Under the pieces are notes generated by a model that saw nothing but the letters and a program-made list of their open reading frames with translations, did no database searches and was not told the DNA's origin. Positions 1 through 24,350 of a DNA stretch of 24,350 nt are shown piece after piece. The stretch comes from Phallusia fumigata (taxonomy: Eukaryota > Chordata > Ascidiacea > Phlebobranchia > Ascidiidae). Position numbers and translations under genes: made by a program. Location of the stretch: the NCBI GenBank assembly GCA_008931825.1, contig QXVZ01024161.1:1-24350 (forward strand). The letters are read 5' to 3'. The stretch's first letter is position 1. Each line of letters starts with the position of its first letter.

Positions 1-376
1 TTCCAGGGTCTTTTAATGTGAAATGTTATTAATTATGTGATAAAATCAAATTTGTGATTATCATTTCAACATGCATTAAATTTCTTTATCAAATACCAAA
101 ACTATGTGCAACCCTAGTTTGTTGACTTTTTATCGTATTTAAAACAAGACCCACTGTTTGCGTTTTTTTATTTCGTGATGGGTTAAGCAACGCCGGAAAA
201 AGTTATGCTTGCAAAACGAAGCCACCAGCAAGCTACCGGTTTCCTTGCAATTCCACTGGAACTTTCTTTCATACATTTTAAGGCAAGCAATTATTTTGGC
301 AACTTTGTAGAACAATTGTTCACGCAACGAAATATATAAAGGGACCGTACCGACATTTGACAACCTATTACTTTAC
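1..376 (-). other. Nidogen intron at left edge
   Basis: AT-rich, no recognisable exon. The next exons expected are the YWTD/LDL-receptor propeller, beyond the window. Confidence 0.6.
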
Positions 377-616
377 CTGAACAATCTAGTCTAAATCCTT
401 GTCCGGGCTCAGTCATGGTTCCATCAATTATATTTCCAAGTTCTGTTTCTACACACCAACAGACTTGTGTGAATCCGTTGCACTGTCGGGGTGCGTATGA
501 GCCATCCGGCATGCAATCCGGGTGCTCCGGACCATCCTGGAGAAGAGGATTTGATTGCAGGATCTCATCCACTTCCGCATAATCCTTCTGGCATTCTGTC
601 ATTTCCGGTGTAGACA
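377..616 (-). CDS. Nidogen exon: thyroglobulin type-1 domain
   Basis: 79 full codons. TECQKDYAEVDE, then PDCMPDGSYAPRQC, VCWCVETELG and IDGTMTEP...LDC. The QC...CWCV...GT core is the thyroglobulin type-1 signature, directly after the calcium-binding EGF as in nidogens. Confidence 0.95.
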
Positions 617-3600
617 CTGGGGAAATATTTAATATCAGATTGCAGCCTAATCAAAGAACCAAAAACCGAATGTTACACAAAGTTTAGTGTACACCGGTTT
701 TCACCAAAATCTAAGCTGGGTTTGATATAACCGCATATAGCAACTTGCTTCAATATGCAAACGTCTCGAAAAGTTTACTTTCTAACAAGTTAAACTATGT
801 TCCTTTATTTAACTATTCAGTTTTGCTTGAAAACCGCGACCACCATGGGCGGGCTTCGAGCCATTCACAATTTTCAGCCATTACTACTTACCAACAATTT
901 CTGTGCAGGTTATTCCGTTTCCTTCAAACCCAGGGTTGCAGGCACATTGAAATGAACCTTCTATATTTGCGCAAGTTGCCTCGGCATCGCAATTGTGACG
1001 ATTCTCCAAACATTCGTCCAAATCTGGAATGAGTCGGACAGTTTTCGGTAAAGACGTAAGACACTTCACTTATATTAGCTCATATTAAAGTAAATTAATG
1101 GCTTGAGAAAGGTTTTAATTAGTTTAGATTAAAATCCAGGAGACAGTTGTAATTAAAAACATAGAAAAATGATATTCAATGTTATAAAACCGATATGTAC
1201 ATACGCTTGTTAGCTCGATATGCATTTGTGTTCCTGTTAAATATTTCTGTATTATACATGTTCTTGAAAAAGAGGAAGTATGGTAAGTGTGTTCCCTTAC
1301 TAGTTGCTACAAACGAGGTGGGTAGCTTTAACTCAACCGTTAAAACGGCATTTTTAATAAACCTTATTCTTTAAAACTATTCTGAATTTGTATTTGCCAC
1401 AAGCATGTTCCAGAATATACCTTCACAGCGCTGTCCGCCGTAGTAGTAACCAGATTGGCAATTGCAGCTGTAGGTTGAACCAATGCTGACACAGCTGCCA
1501 GCACCGCATGGATTGGTAGAGCACGGATCGGTCGGTGTTGGCTCCACTCTGATTTCTAATCAAACAAAACGGTTAAGTTAATTTGGAAGTTTTTGTCTTT
1601 CACAAATTCTAGAAATTGTTTCATTGCGGCGGTGAAGCTGTCTTAGTGCGACCAGAACATAAACGAACTTCCAACCGGCTTGTGCAAGCTCTTTTCGAGT
1701 CACGTGATCACCAATCGACCAATCAGATCTCACCTTCGCATCCACCGACTCGGTTTTGTTGGAAACCTTCGTCGCACTCGCACAAGTAAGAACCCGGCGT
1801 GGTGTCAACACACGCAGAGTTGGGGGGACATGTAGCTGTTGCGCATGCGCTAACCGGTACGCACGATCGTCCATCACCGACGTATGCTCCCACGCACCGA
1901 CACCTAAAATTAGCGCCACCTTGTGGCTCACATACTGCGTTGACGTCACAGTCGTGAGTGTTTGAGACGCAAGGGTTTGGAATTGTGGCACCATCTGAAT
2001 GTAAACATATATTTATATTTTCGTTAGGATTTCTATTATATTCTTTTTGAAGTTTTTGTTTGTGTTGGAAATGGCTAAATATAGGTTAACAGATGATGTA
2101 TTGAGTTTATCGATTTCATTGAAAACTTTTAATATTTTGTCTTTAATTGGATTTGGTAGAAACATATATTCTTTAGGGAAACAGTGTTTGTTCTTTCTAT
2201 TTTCTGTTTTTCACCTGATACAGTAATTTTGTTGTTCATCGCAAATCTCACGTTGTCGTCGAAATCCTGATAGTTGAGGAAAATTCCGAAAACCTTCAAG
2301 GTCAGCTCGTTTGGAATCTTAACATAAAAACAGCCCCAGGTAATTTCAGAAGTTTACAACGTAACGAAAGTCGAAGAAATCAAGCCAACTCCTTAGGATC
2401 CACCTTAGCAAGGCTNTTGAAGTTTTTGTTTGTGTTGGAAATGGCTAGATATAGGTTAACAGATGATGTATTGAGTTTATCGATTTCATTGAAAAACTTT
2501 TAATATTTTGTCTTTAATTGGATTTGGTAGAAACATATATCCTTTGGGGAAACAGTGTTTGTTCTTTCTATTTTCTGTTTTTCACCTGATACTGTAATTT
2601 TGTTGTTCATCGCAAATCTCACGTTGTCGTCGAAATCCTGATAGTTGAGGAAAATTCCGAAAACCTTCAAGGTCAGCTCGTTGGGAATCTTAACATAAAA
2701 ACAGCCCTAGGTAATTTCAGAAGTTTACAACGTAACGAAAGTCAAAGAAATCAAGCCAACTCCTTAGGATCCACCTTAGCAAGGTTCTCATTAGAGAAGA
2801 CCAGTCCGGAGCAAGGTTCGAACCCATAACTCGAGCTTATCTAGTTGCACATCAAGCAAATACCAGTGTTATTACAAACTTTTTCCTCAGTATGTTTATT
2901 GGCAGAAACGGGCGTGAACACAGAATGTTAACAGGTTTACTCAAAAATCATAAAAATGTGACGCAGTTCAACTCACGTGACTTGACGCTTCAACGCACTC
3001 GCTAAAGATGATTGTCTGCGTGACGTCATAGGTGTATGACGTATTACTGACGGAGTACGTGCGACGAGCAGAACTGGTGATGTGGCCTAACAAAATCGAA
3101 ACAAGGTTAAGCAAGATGAATAAAGCACCCAATGCTTTGTTGGTACATATAATGCATACTTTGATGTTGTTTTACTTTGGTGCCGCATTTTAAAAATGGT
3201 TGGTGAAACAAATCGTACAAGCTTCAGCAAAAAAGAACTACAAAATTCTACACGAACCGGTCGCATCAAACAATTAAACACTGACACATTTTTANAAAAC
3301 ATAGAGACAACGTAATTCTAAGCACCACGACCCGCTTTTAAATTAAAGATTTTACTTCATACTAATGTACCTTTTCCCAGACAAAATTTTCCGTTTCCAA
3401 AATACGTATCGACACATTTGCAGCAAAATCCGGTCGGGTAATTTACACAGCGAGAGTTTGGATCGGGACAGGCGTCCTGAACTCTTGAACAGTAATCATG
3501 TGACGGATTAATCACTACCTCATCGTCCACTTCTTCCGCCTCGGTCACTGTGAAAATAATCGTCAATTTTTTTTCGCAGTTAGGGCAACGACGTACAATT

Positions 3601-4920
3601 TTTGTTTCCAAGCGAAAAGTTCTGTGTGATTTCTATGTAAGCCTCTGTAGCTTTCATTTACTTGCTTAAGCAAATATCAAACGTGTGATTCATATTTTTA
3701 CGGTTTCCAAGCAACTTACACGTGACGTCCTGGACATTGATGAGATGGCTTGTTTGGCGCTTCTGATGCCTAGCAACCTGAGGTGTAATTACGTCATGGT
3801 TATGACGTACACCCTCGCCTCCGATCTGAAAGATCCATTCCCCGTTTCGCTCGGTGTTCCTGTAACTGAAATTAAGAATGATGTTATAGTTTCGTTGGAG
3901 ATTGTGTGTAACATATCGACACTTTGTTATCAGCTCAAAATTATTAACCGGTTAGTGAACAAATTGAATAAAACAAACCCAGGACAGGTATTTTCGGATT
4001 CTCTTGAGACGTAACAAACGAGACAACTAAACACTTGAAATTTCAAAACGACGTATAAGTTGCTTTTTTCCGTAACGTTACGTATGCGGTGTGACGAAAA
4101 TTCTGTTTAATAAAAGTACTTACTCAACTAAACTGTCGACCGGAAACATTTCAAGAAATTTGTCCGGTCCGTGGTTGAATCCAGCTCTAAACAATGCAAG
4201 AGTTAGGACCAGAAAGTCCGAGTTTTGTATTTTTATTGCTGTTTTAAACCATATTGCTGTGATCGAATCTCATTATGAGTTAACAACAGACAACAACTGA
4301 CCTGGCTCGGAAAACTGGGTCCTCTAAAAGCACATCGTCCACCATCACCCCCATCTTCTGCTCGGGGTAGAGGAATATCGCATACGTGTCTCGACCATTC
4401 GATACAATAACCGATTGGAATGTGAAAGTCGCAACCTTAAAATATAAACATATAGAAAGAATATTGGGAACAAATTATCATGCAAATACCTAAACCTAAA
4501 AAACTTAGAAATGTCGAAAGATGTTGGGGCCTTCGCCATTTGTCACATCACAGAACTACTGGTGCACTCAGTGCCATGTTTAAGAACAATTCTTTTTTTC
4601 TTGACCATAGAAATCAGGCAGGAATTATAATTTCTATGACATACGTGATTGTCTAAAGATGTTCCTTCGACATCCTTCCACGTCACAACGAACGCCGACT
4701 CCGCTTCGAAGCCGCTTTCGTCGCCAAATGCCCTTCTGACGTCATTGGTTGCCCGGGACAATGTTCTACGGTCGTGGTGCTCGCTGAAAAACACCTCTCC
4801 GCGTTGTGTGGTGTTCAGGTCGGACATGTAGGGAGCAAGAAGAGCTTCACGGAACGGAAAGTCCTGTTGGGGGGCATCGCTTGTGTCCGGTTGAAACGAG
4901 ATAAACCCGTCCACATGAAC
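377..4920 (-). CDS. NID: Nidogen (entactin), partial at both ends
   Basis: Secreted basement-membrane glycoprotein that links laminin and type IV collagen networks. Minus-strand exons: 4645-4920, 4302-4435, 4124-4186, 3720-3859, 3371-3547, [gap at 3295], 2977-3086, 2586-2688 (allelic copy 2215-2317), 1734-1994, 1421-1555, 892-1023, 377-616. All visible junctions are GT-AG with compatible phases. Domain order: NIDO, acidic linker, nidogen-type EGF, G2F beta-barrel (C-terminal half only), four EGF modules, thyroglobulin type-1. This order is that of nidogens and separates the gene from other NIDO proteins. Missing: signal peptide and start of NIDO (right), first half of G2F (gap), and YWTD propeller and last EGF (left of window). 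Vertebrates have two nidogens; I cannot assign it to NID1 or NID2. Confidence 0.94.
892..1023 (-). CDS. Nidogen exon: calcium-binding EGF
   Basis: DLDECLENRHNCDAEATCAN then FQCACNPGFEGNGITC. The DxDEC start and CxNxxxxFxC (hydroxylation consensus) define a calcium-binding EGF. Ends at donor GTAAGT. Confidence 0.94.
1421..1555 (-). CDS. Nidogen exon: third post-G2F EGF
   Basis: 44 full codons: EPTPTDPCSTNPCGAGSCVS then YSCNCQSGYYYGGQRCE. This is a Notch-like EGF (C-x-x-NPC-GAG-C, G-x-x-C-E end) rather than the usual nidogen type. Confidence 0.9.
1734..1994 (-). CDS. Nidogen exon: two EGF domains
   Basis: Two bases, 86 codons, one base. First module: NPCVSNTHDCDVNAVCEPQ and CRCVGAYVGDGRSC, close to the post-G2F nidogen EGF. 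Second: ACATATCPPNSACVDTTPGS and CECDEGFQQ. Contains TGACGTCA (1941-1948). Confidence 0.93.
2215..2317 (-). CDS. Nidogen exon: end of G2F, contig copy 1 (allelic duplicate)
   Basis: Encodes the same residues as 2586-2688 and lies in a 369/370-base direct copy across the N at 2416. Only one belongs in the transcript; this one is contiguous with the following EGF exon. Confidence 0.85.
2586..2688 (-). CDS. Nidogen exon: end of G2F, contig copy 2
   Basis: 34 codons plus one base: IPNELTLKVFGIFLNYQDF then DDNVRFAMNNKITVS. Matches the end of the G2F barrel. The same exon occurs at 2215-2317; the copies differ by two synonymous changes (CCC/CCA, ACA/ACT). Confidence 0.9.
2977..3086 (-). CDS. Nidogen exon: G2F domain, middle part
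   Basis: Two bases plus 36 codons: HITSSARRTYSVSNTSYTYD then VTQTIIFSECVEASSH. Corresponds to human VITSSSTREYTV...YQWRQTITFQECVH. Contains TGACGTCA (3021-3028). Confidence 0.92.
3295..3295. other. Assembly gap inside nidogen G2F region
   Basis: Single N without flanking duplication. About 165 residues expected between the first EGF and the visible G2F exon are absent, so real sequence is probably missing here. Confidence 0.75.
3371..3547 (-). CDS. Nidogen exon: acidic linker and nidogen-type EGF
   Basis: Acidic TEAEEVDDEVVINPSHD leads into a six-cysteine EGF: YCSRVQDACPDPNSRCVN, then GFCCKCVDTYFGNGKFC. The CC pair and GNG-x-x-C ending are distinctive for the first nidogen EGF. Confidence 0.94.
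3720..3859 (-). CDS. Nidogen exon: end of NIDO and start of linker
   Basis: One base, 46 codons, one base: NTERNGEWIFQIGGEG then ITPQVARHQKRQTSHLINVQ. GEWIFQIG matches human GVWVFEIG. The donor is taken at ACGT|GTAAGT (3719) because the nearer GTTGCT site would leave the next exon out of frame. Confidence 0.88.
4124..4186 (-). CDS. Nidogen small exon: NIDO domain, third part
   Basis: 63 bases, too short to stand out alone. Reads AGFNHGPDKFLEMFPVDSLV, with phase fit on both sides. AGFN-G is a common NIDO C-terminal motif. Confidence 0.88.
4302..4435 (-). CDS. Nidogen exon: NIDO domain, second part
   Basis: 44 codons plus AG: VATFTFQSVIVSNGRDTYAI then FLYPEQKMG and EDPVFRA. NTFQ..L..S...YAIFLYP is the matching human nidogen segment. 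Confidence 0.93.
4645..4920 (-). CDS. Nidogen exon: NIDO (G1) domain core
   Basis: 92 codons, phase 0/0: VHVDGFISFQPDTSD, then APYMSDLNTTQRGEVFFSEH and SAFVVTWKDVEG. The pattern of VxxxGFISF, APYxxDLxTT and VVTW is that of NIDO domains. Contains one TGACGTCA palindrome (4737-4744) within the coding sequence. Confidence 0.94.
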
Positions 4921-5269
4921 CTGTGAGTGAGAGCATTGCTTGAGATGTTTTCAGGTTTAGGTGATACGTTTTTTGCAAACGACCGAGGAAAAATTTATGA
5001 TCAATATGTTTAAATCTGACAAACTGAGCACGAAATGCGCAAAATTGATATAAAAAAACGAATTTAAACCAGAAGCATGTGTTACGTGGTTTAAGGAATG
5101 TTTCGGACAATTAAAGACCATAATTATTTTGCACAACAACAAAATTAGGCATCCTTTCAATAATCCCGAAAATCAAGCACCGGCTGAGGGCGGAAATCGT
5201 TGAACGGTCCCTGTAAATTTCGCTACCGGTGCGGTAATTATCAGTGTGTTAAACGTCAGCTTGCTGCAC

Positions 5270-5490
5270 CGCAAAAATGTTTGCACAGTAAGCACAGGCG
5301 TCTCAAGCCGAGGCCTTTACTGGAGTGCGCTGGTTTGGTTTCCTCGAGCAGCGAAGGGAAACCGGCCTTCGAAGCTTCACAGGGCTCAAACCTGTCTGAG
5401 CCCAGAAGAAAATCCGCTGCTTTGCCGCTCTGCTGCGCCCTGGCCTTGATCGCGCCAAAACTAGGTCGCCAATTGAGACGCAACAATGCC
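5270..5490. other. GC/CpG-rich patch
   Basis: Clearly more GC- and CpG-rich than the flanks, open in several frames on both strands, which is what high GC alone would produce. It could be a promoter-associated island, a repeat fragment or an exon of unknown kind. Confidence 0.4.
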
Positions 5491-6208
5491 TTTGTGATGT
5501 CACACAAACAATAATGACCTAAAGAATCGCGATTTCGCGGCAGATTGTTAAATGACACCCAACTTGAAAGGCAGTCCCGACGTTCTATTCAGGTCGTCGC
5601 TGTTTTTATTTGCATCGTTAAGGTTTAGGGGCGAAAAGACAATAGCGACAGAGTTGTAGAACGCGCGTTATTGTTTCAGTGTTCCAAACCCCTCACACCC
5701 CGCAATTAAGTATGCAAACTGTGAAGGGATGCCGTCTAGCCGATTGTGGTTATTTAAGGAAATTTATACTTCGTCTATCACAGGAATATTATCCACCACA
5801 ATTTTCTCCTTATGAATGAAATATTCTGTCTGCAACAGGATATCGTTTCTGGGTGGTTGACTTTAACTCCAAGAAAAAAAACATTATTTTTTATCGCACA
5901 GCGCACTTTTTGGTAGCAAGACACTTCTACCATCGTACATTTTAAAAAAAATCGTGTTTCTTAGTTAGGGAAATTGTACAGGCCAAACTAACACCGAACA
6001 TAACTAGGAAATATACTATTAGCTGTAAACGTATTTAAAAAGCAATTTATTGTACTTTGTTTTAAAAAAATTCTTTCTAGTTATCATTTAAAAATGGCAA
6101 AATGGGTTCAAGATCTAAATAAACTTATTTTAGAACCATCGTATTTGCAGCAATGGGCATCACTTTGTAAAATAACACACGTCAATTACGGTGGAGGCAC
6201 GTTTTGGA

Positions 6209-6209
6209 N
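6209..6209. other. Assembly gap in intergenic region
   Basis: Single N without flanking duplication. May hide the nidogen first exon. Confidence 0.6.
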
Positions 6210-7399
6210 TGTCATTAATAGGCATGCGAAGTTATTAACACTGGGACATATTTGTATGGTATCACACTGCAATCAAAAGGTTCCCGACCACTGACGTGAA
6301 ACCTTGGTGTTGTGACCCTACCTTGGTGGTGCATAAACCGATTTTCAAACTTAGCAGAAAGCCGCTCGATCAGTGAGGTATTTTTATTGCGAAACATGTT
6401 TGTACTGCTGTATGCTTAATATTGTTTGGCCTCACTCGGGTAATCTCTATCCGAAACCCATGAAATGTGATGATACATCGAACTGCAAAATTACGGGCCG
6501 AAAATTCTGACTAAAAGCCGGGTAAATTTGGTCGAACTAAACTTAACGTTCTGTTGGGAATTCTCAGTCGCCAATGCAAGCAAAATCGTTTTGGCACTTC
6601 GTAACAACCTAAAAATAATCGACCGAAAATACCTCCGCTGCAAACCTGGGCGGTATTTTGTCAAGGTTAACTACCTATCAAGCTTTCACTTCTTTACGTC
6701 AAGAATGTTAGCTTCAGCAGAATTAAAAGAAAAGTTTTGGCTAAATCGGATCACAAAACATAGAGAATGGTCGGTCGAAAAGAAACCGGTGTATCGTTAA
6801 TTTGAAGATTTGTAAAAATGCAATGGTAGACCACACAAGCCAGTTGGAAATCTGTGTAAATCCAGGTTTAATTCTGACTGAACTGAAGTACAAATATTTG
6901 CCGGAAAATAAAGTTGGGAGATCAACAATCTTGTTTATTCGAAAAAGCGTAAACGAGAGGGGGTTAGTAGTTACATCACCTGTGATTATAAGCTTCGTGG
7001 TTAACATAATACACTCTTCAGCGTTCCACAATCATCACTTGATACGTGCAAGGGGGGCGACGTGCACCCCCTGGGGCAAAAGCTTGGGCGTGTATCTATG
7101 ATTGGCTATGGCGAAGTACAGGGGGATTTTTAGAGGGGGTGCATTTTTTTGAAACTCCACAACGGCCGCTAATAATGTACAAGCGCGCGCAACACAAAAA
7201 CAATCAAATTACTTCGGTACAATAATTCGTCACTACGTCGTCCAAGCGTTACGTCACACGCTGGTGATGTCACGAAAACGGGGCGATACAACGTCACAAT
7301 GCAGCAAAGGTACACATTTGCGAGCGACAGGCGCGTATGACGTCATATATACACGCCATGACGTCACCGTCGGCCTTGGTCGCTGCTAATTAACAAGGA

Positions 7400-7405
7400 T
7401 TTATT
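7400..7405 (-). promoter_or_regulatory. Poly(A) signal AATAAA of the myosin gene
   Basis: TTTATT on the plus strand reads AATAAA on the minus strand, about 145 bases after the TGA stop of the last exon. Cleavage is expected near 7375-7390. No other AATAAA was seen between the stop and this point. Confidence 0.65.
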
Positions 7406-7548
7406 GATAGAGAATATTTACACCACAATCTTTTGGGGGGAAGGCACAAAACATGGGGATATGTACAGGAATGATGGATTGCAGTTGTTTGTGGTTGATT
7501 TTGGTCGTTTTCAGTGCAACCTCAAAGGGGAAAGGGGAAATTGGGGGT

Positions 7549-23935
<16,387 letters not shown>

Positions 23936-24350
23936 CTGTGAAGAAAAGTTGAGGGTTAGAGTGGAGGTGTGTCACTGGGGGTCGCTGGTCTAGGCTTGTT
24001 TTTACACAAGAAGTCTCCTAAACTCGGTAAGCAGGTTTTACACGAATAATTTTGAAAGAGATTTTAGTGGAGCGACTTATGCGTTTTTACCATTTTTACC
24101 AATTTTATACACTGTAAGCGTACTAAACACGCATAAACCTTTGATGGCTGTTTCTTTAAGACGTTGATAAAACATTTTGTATTTGAACCACCTAGGCTTG
24201 ACTTTCCGCGGTTTGTGGGTCTTTATTAACGTACTTAACCACAAAATAGAAACGCGAGCAACAGAAACTGATGGCAATAACGTAAAACTTACTATTGGGT
24301 CTTCACTAACTTTCAATGCTACTTACATTTAACATCTTGGTGTGTTATAC
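23936..24350 (-). other. Myosin intron at right edge
   Basis: No exon matching the preceding head region was found. The remaining 5' exons, including P-loop and switch I, must lie beyond the window. Confidence 0.6.

Larger units (their letters stand above)
2047..2786. repeat. Direct copies flanking N (2047-2415 / 2417-2786), contig overlap
   Basis: 369 and 370 bases, differing by about eight substitutions and one indel. Covers a complete nidogen exon. Left copy ends exactly at N and right copy starts exactly after it. Confidence 0.9.
4921..7390. other. Intergenic region or nidogen 5' region, no recognised gene
   Basis: Lies between the first visible nidogen exon and the myosin poly(A) site. 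The nidogen signal-peptide exon and promoter should be here, but I could not identify them. It contains a GC/CpG-rich patch (about 5270-5490), one assembly gap (6209) and AT-rich sequence. Open frames on both strands show no family resemblance. Confidence 0.6.

Noticed and set aside
4957-5160. Minus-strand frame starting with a hydrophobic stretch, as a nidogen signal peptide
   Set aside because: The rest lacks NIDO features, and there is no room for the missing NIDO exon between it and 4920.
5520-5680. Minus-strand frame with a short acidic stretch (SDDLNRTSGLPFKLG) as the start of NIDO
   Set aside because: No start codon, and the only nearby donor is weak and gives the wrong phase for the exon at 4645-4920.
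5765-5850. Minus-strand short frame ending IVVDNIPVIDEV and a stop, as a C-terminal exon
   Set aside because: Only 28 codons, weak acceptor, and no upstream gene it could belong to.
7050-7075. Short G-rich/C-rich inverted repeat near 7.05 kb as a terminator or structured RNA
   Set aside because: Arms of only six or seven bases in a GC-rich local stretch, with no further support.
6528-7101. Two adjacent plus-strand open frames of about 90 and 99 codons
   Set aside because: Neither begins at a convincing start, they are in different frames, and neither resembles a known family or shows splice sites. Likely chance.

Overview
The window comes from a compact, intron-rich animal genome. It carries two genes, both on the minus strand and arranged head to tail. 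Small introns, AT-rich sequence, vertebrate-like non-muscle myosin and nidogen genes, and heterozygous contig overlaps (roughly 2-3% mismatches between copies) point to an invertebrate chordate. A solitary ascidian such as Ciona is my best inference; the sequence alone does not prove the species.

Right and centre (about 7.38-23.94 kb, minus strand): most of a class II non-muscle/smooth-type myosin heavy chain gene (MYH9/10/11 family). I could place 30 consecutive coding exons whose phases all agree. They run from the motor domain just before switch II, through the relay helix, the SH1/SH2 region, the converter and two IQ motifs, then the whole coiled-coil rod to the tailpiece, a stop codon and a poly(A) signal. 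By exon arithmetic this is about 1,624 residues. The N-terminal third of the motor (P-loop, switch I) lies off the right edge. Two extra exons stand out. One is a second, divergent, equal-length copy of the relay-helix exon (21140-21226 against 21544-21630), which suggests mutually exclusive splicing. The other is a stop-containing cassette exon (8494-8589) placed before the final tail exon (7549-7672), a layout like the SM1/SM2 tail switch of vertebrate MYH11.

Left (about 0.37-4.92 kb, minus strand): the middle of a nidogen (entactin) gene. It encodes a NIDO domain, an acidic linker, a nidogen-type EGF, part of the G2F beta-barrel, four more EGF modules and a thyroglobulin type-1 domain. The C-terminal propeller exons would lie off the left edge. 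The signal-peptide exon was not found, and part of G2F is missing where a single N marks an assembly gap.

Between the genes (about 4.92-7.38 kb): no recognisable gene, a GC/CpG-rich patch and one gap.

Assembly: six single N characters occur. Four sit between near-identical direct copies (256-490 bp) that are almost certainly unmerged overlapping contig ends from two haplotypes, not biological duplications; they duplicate whole or partial exons. The palindrome TGACGTCA is strongly over-represented, especially at 7.3-9.9 kb.
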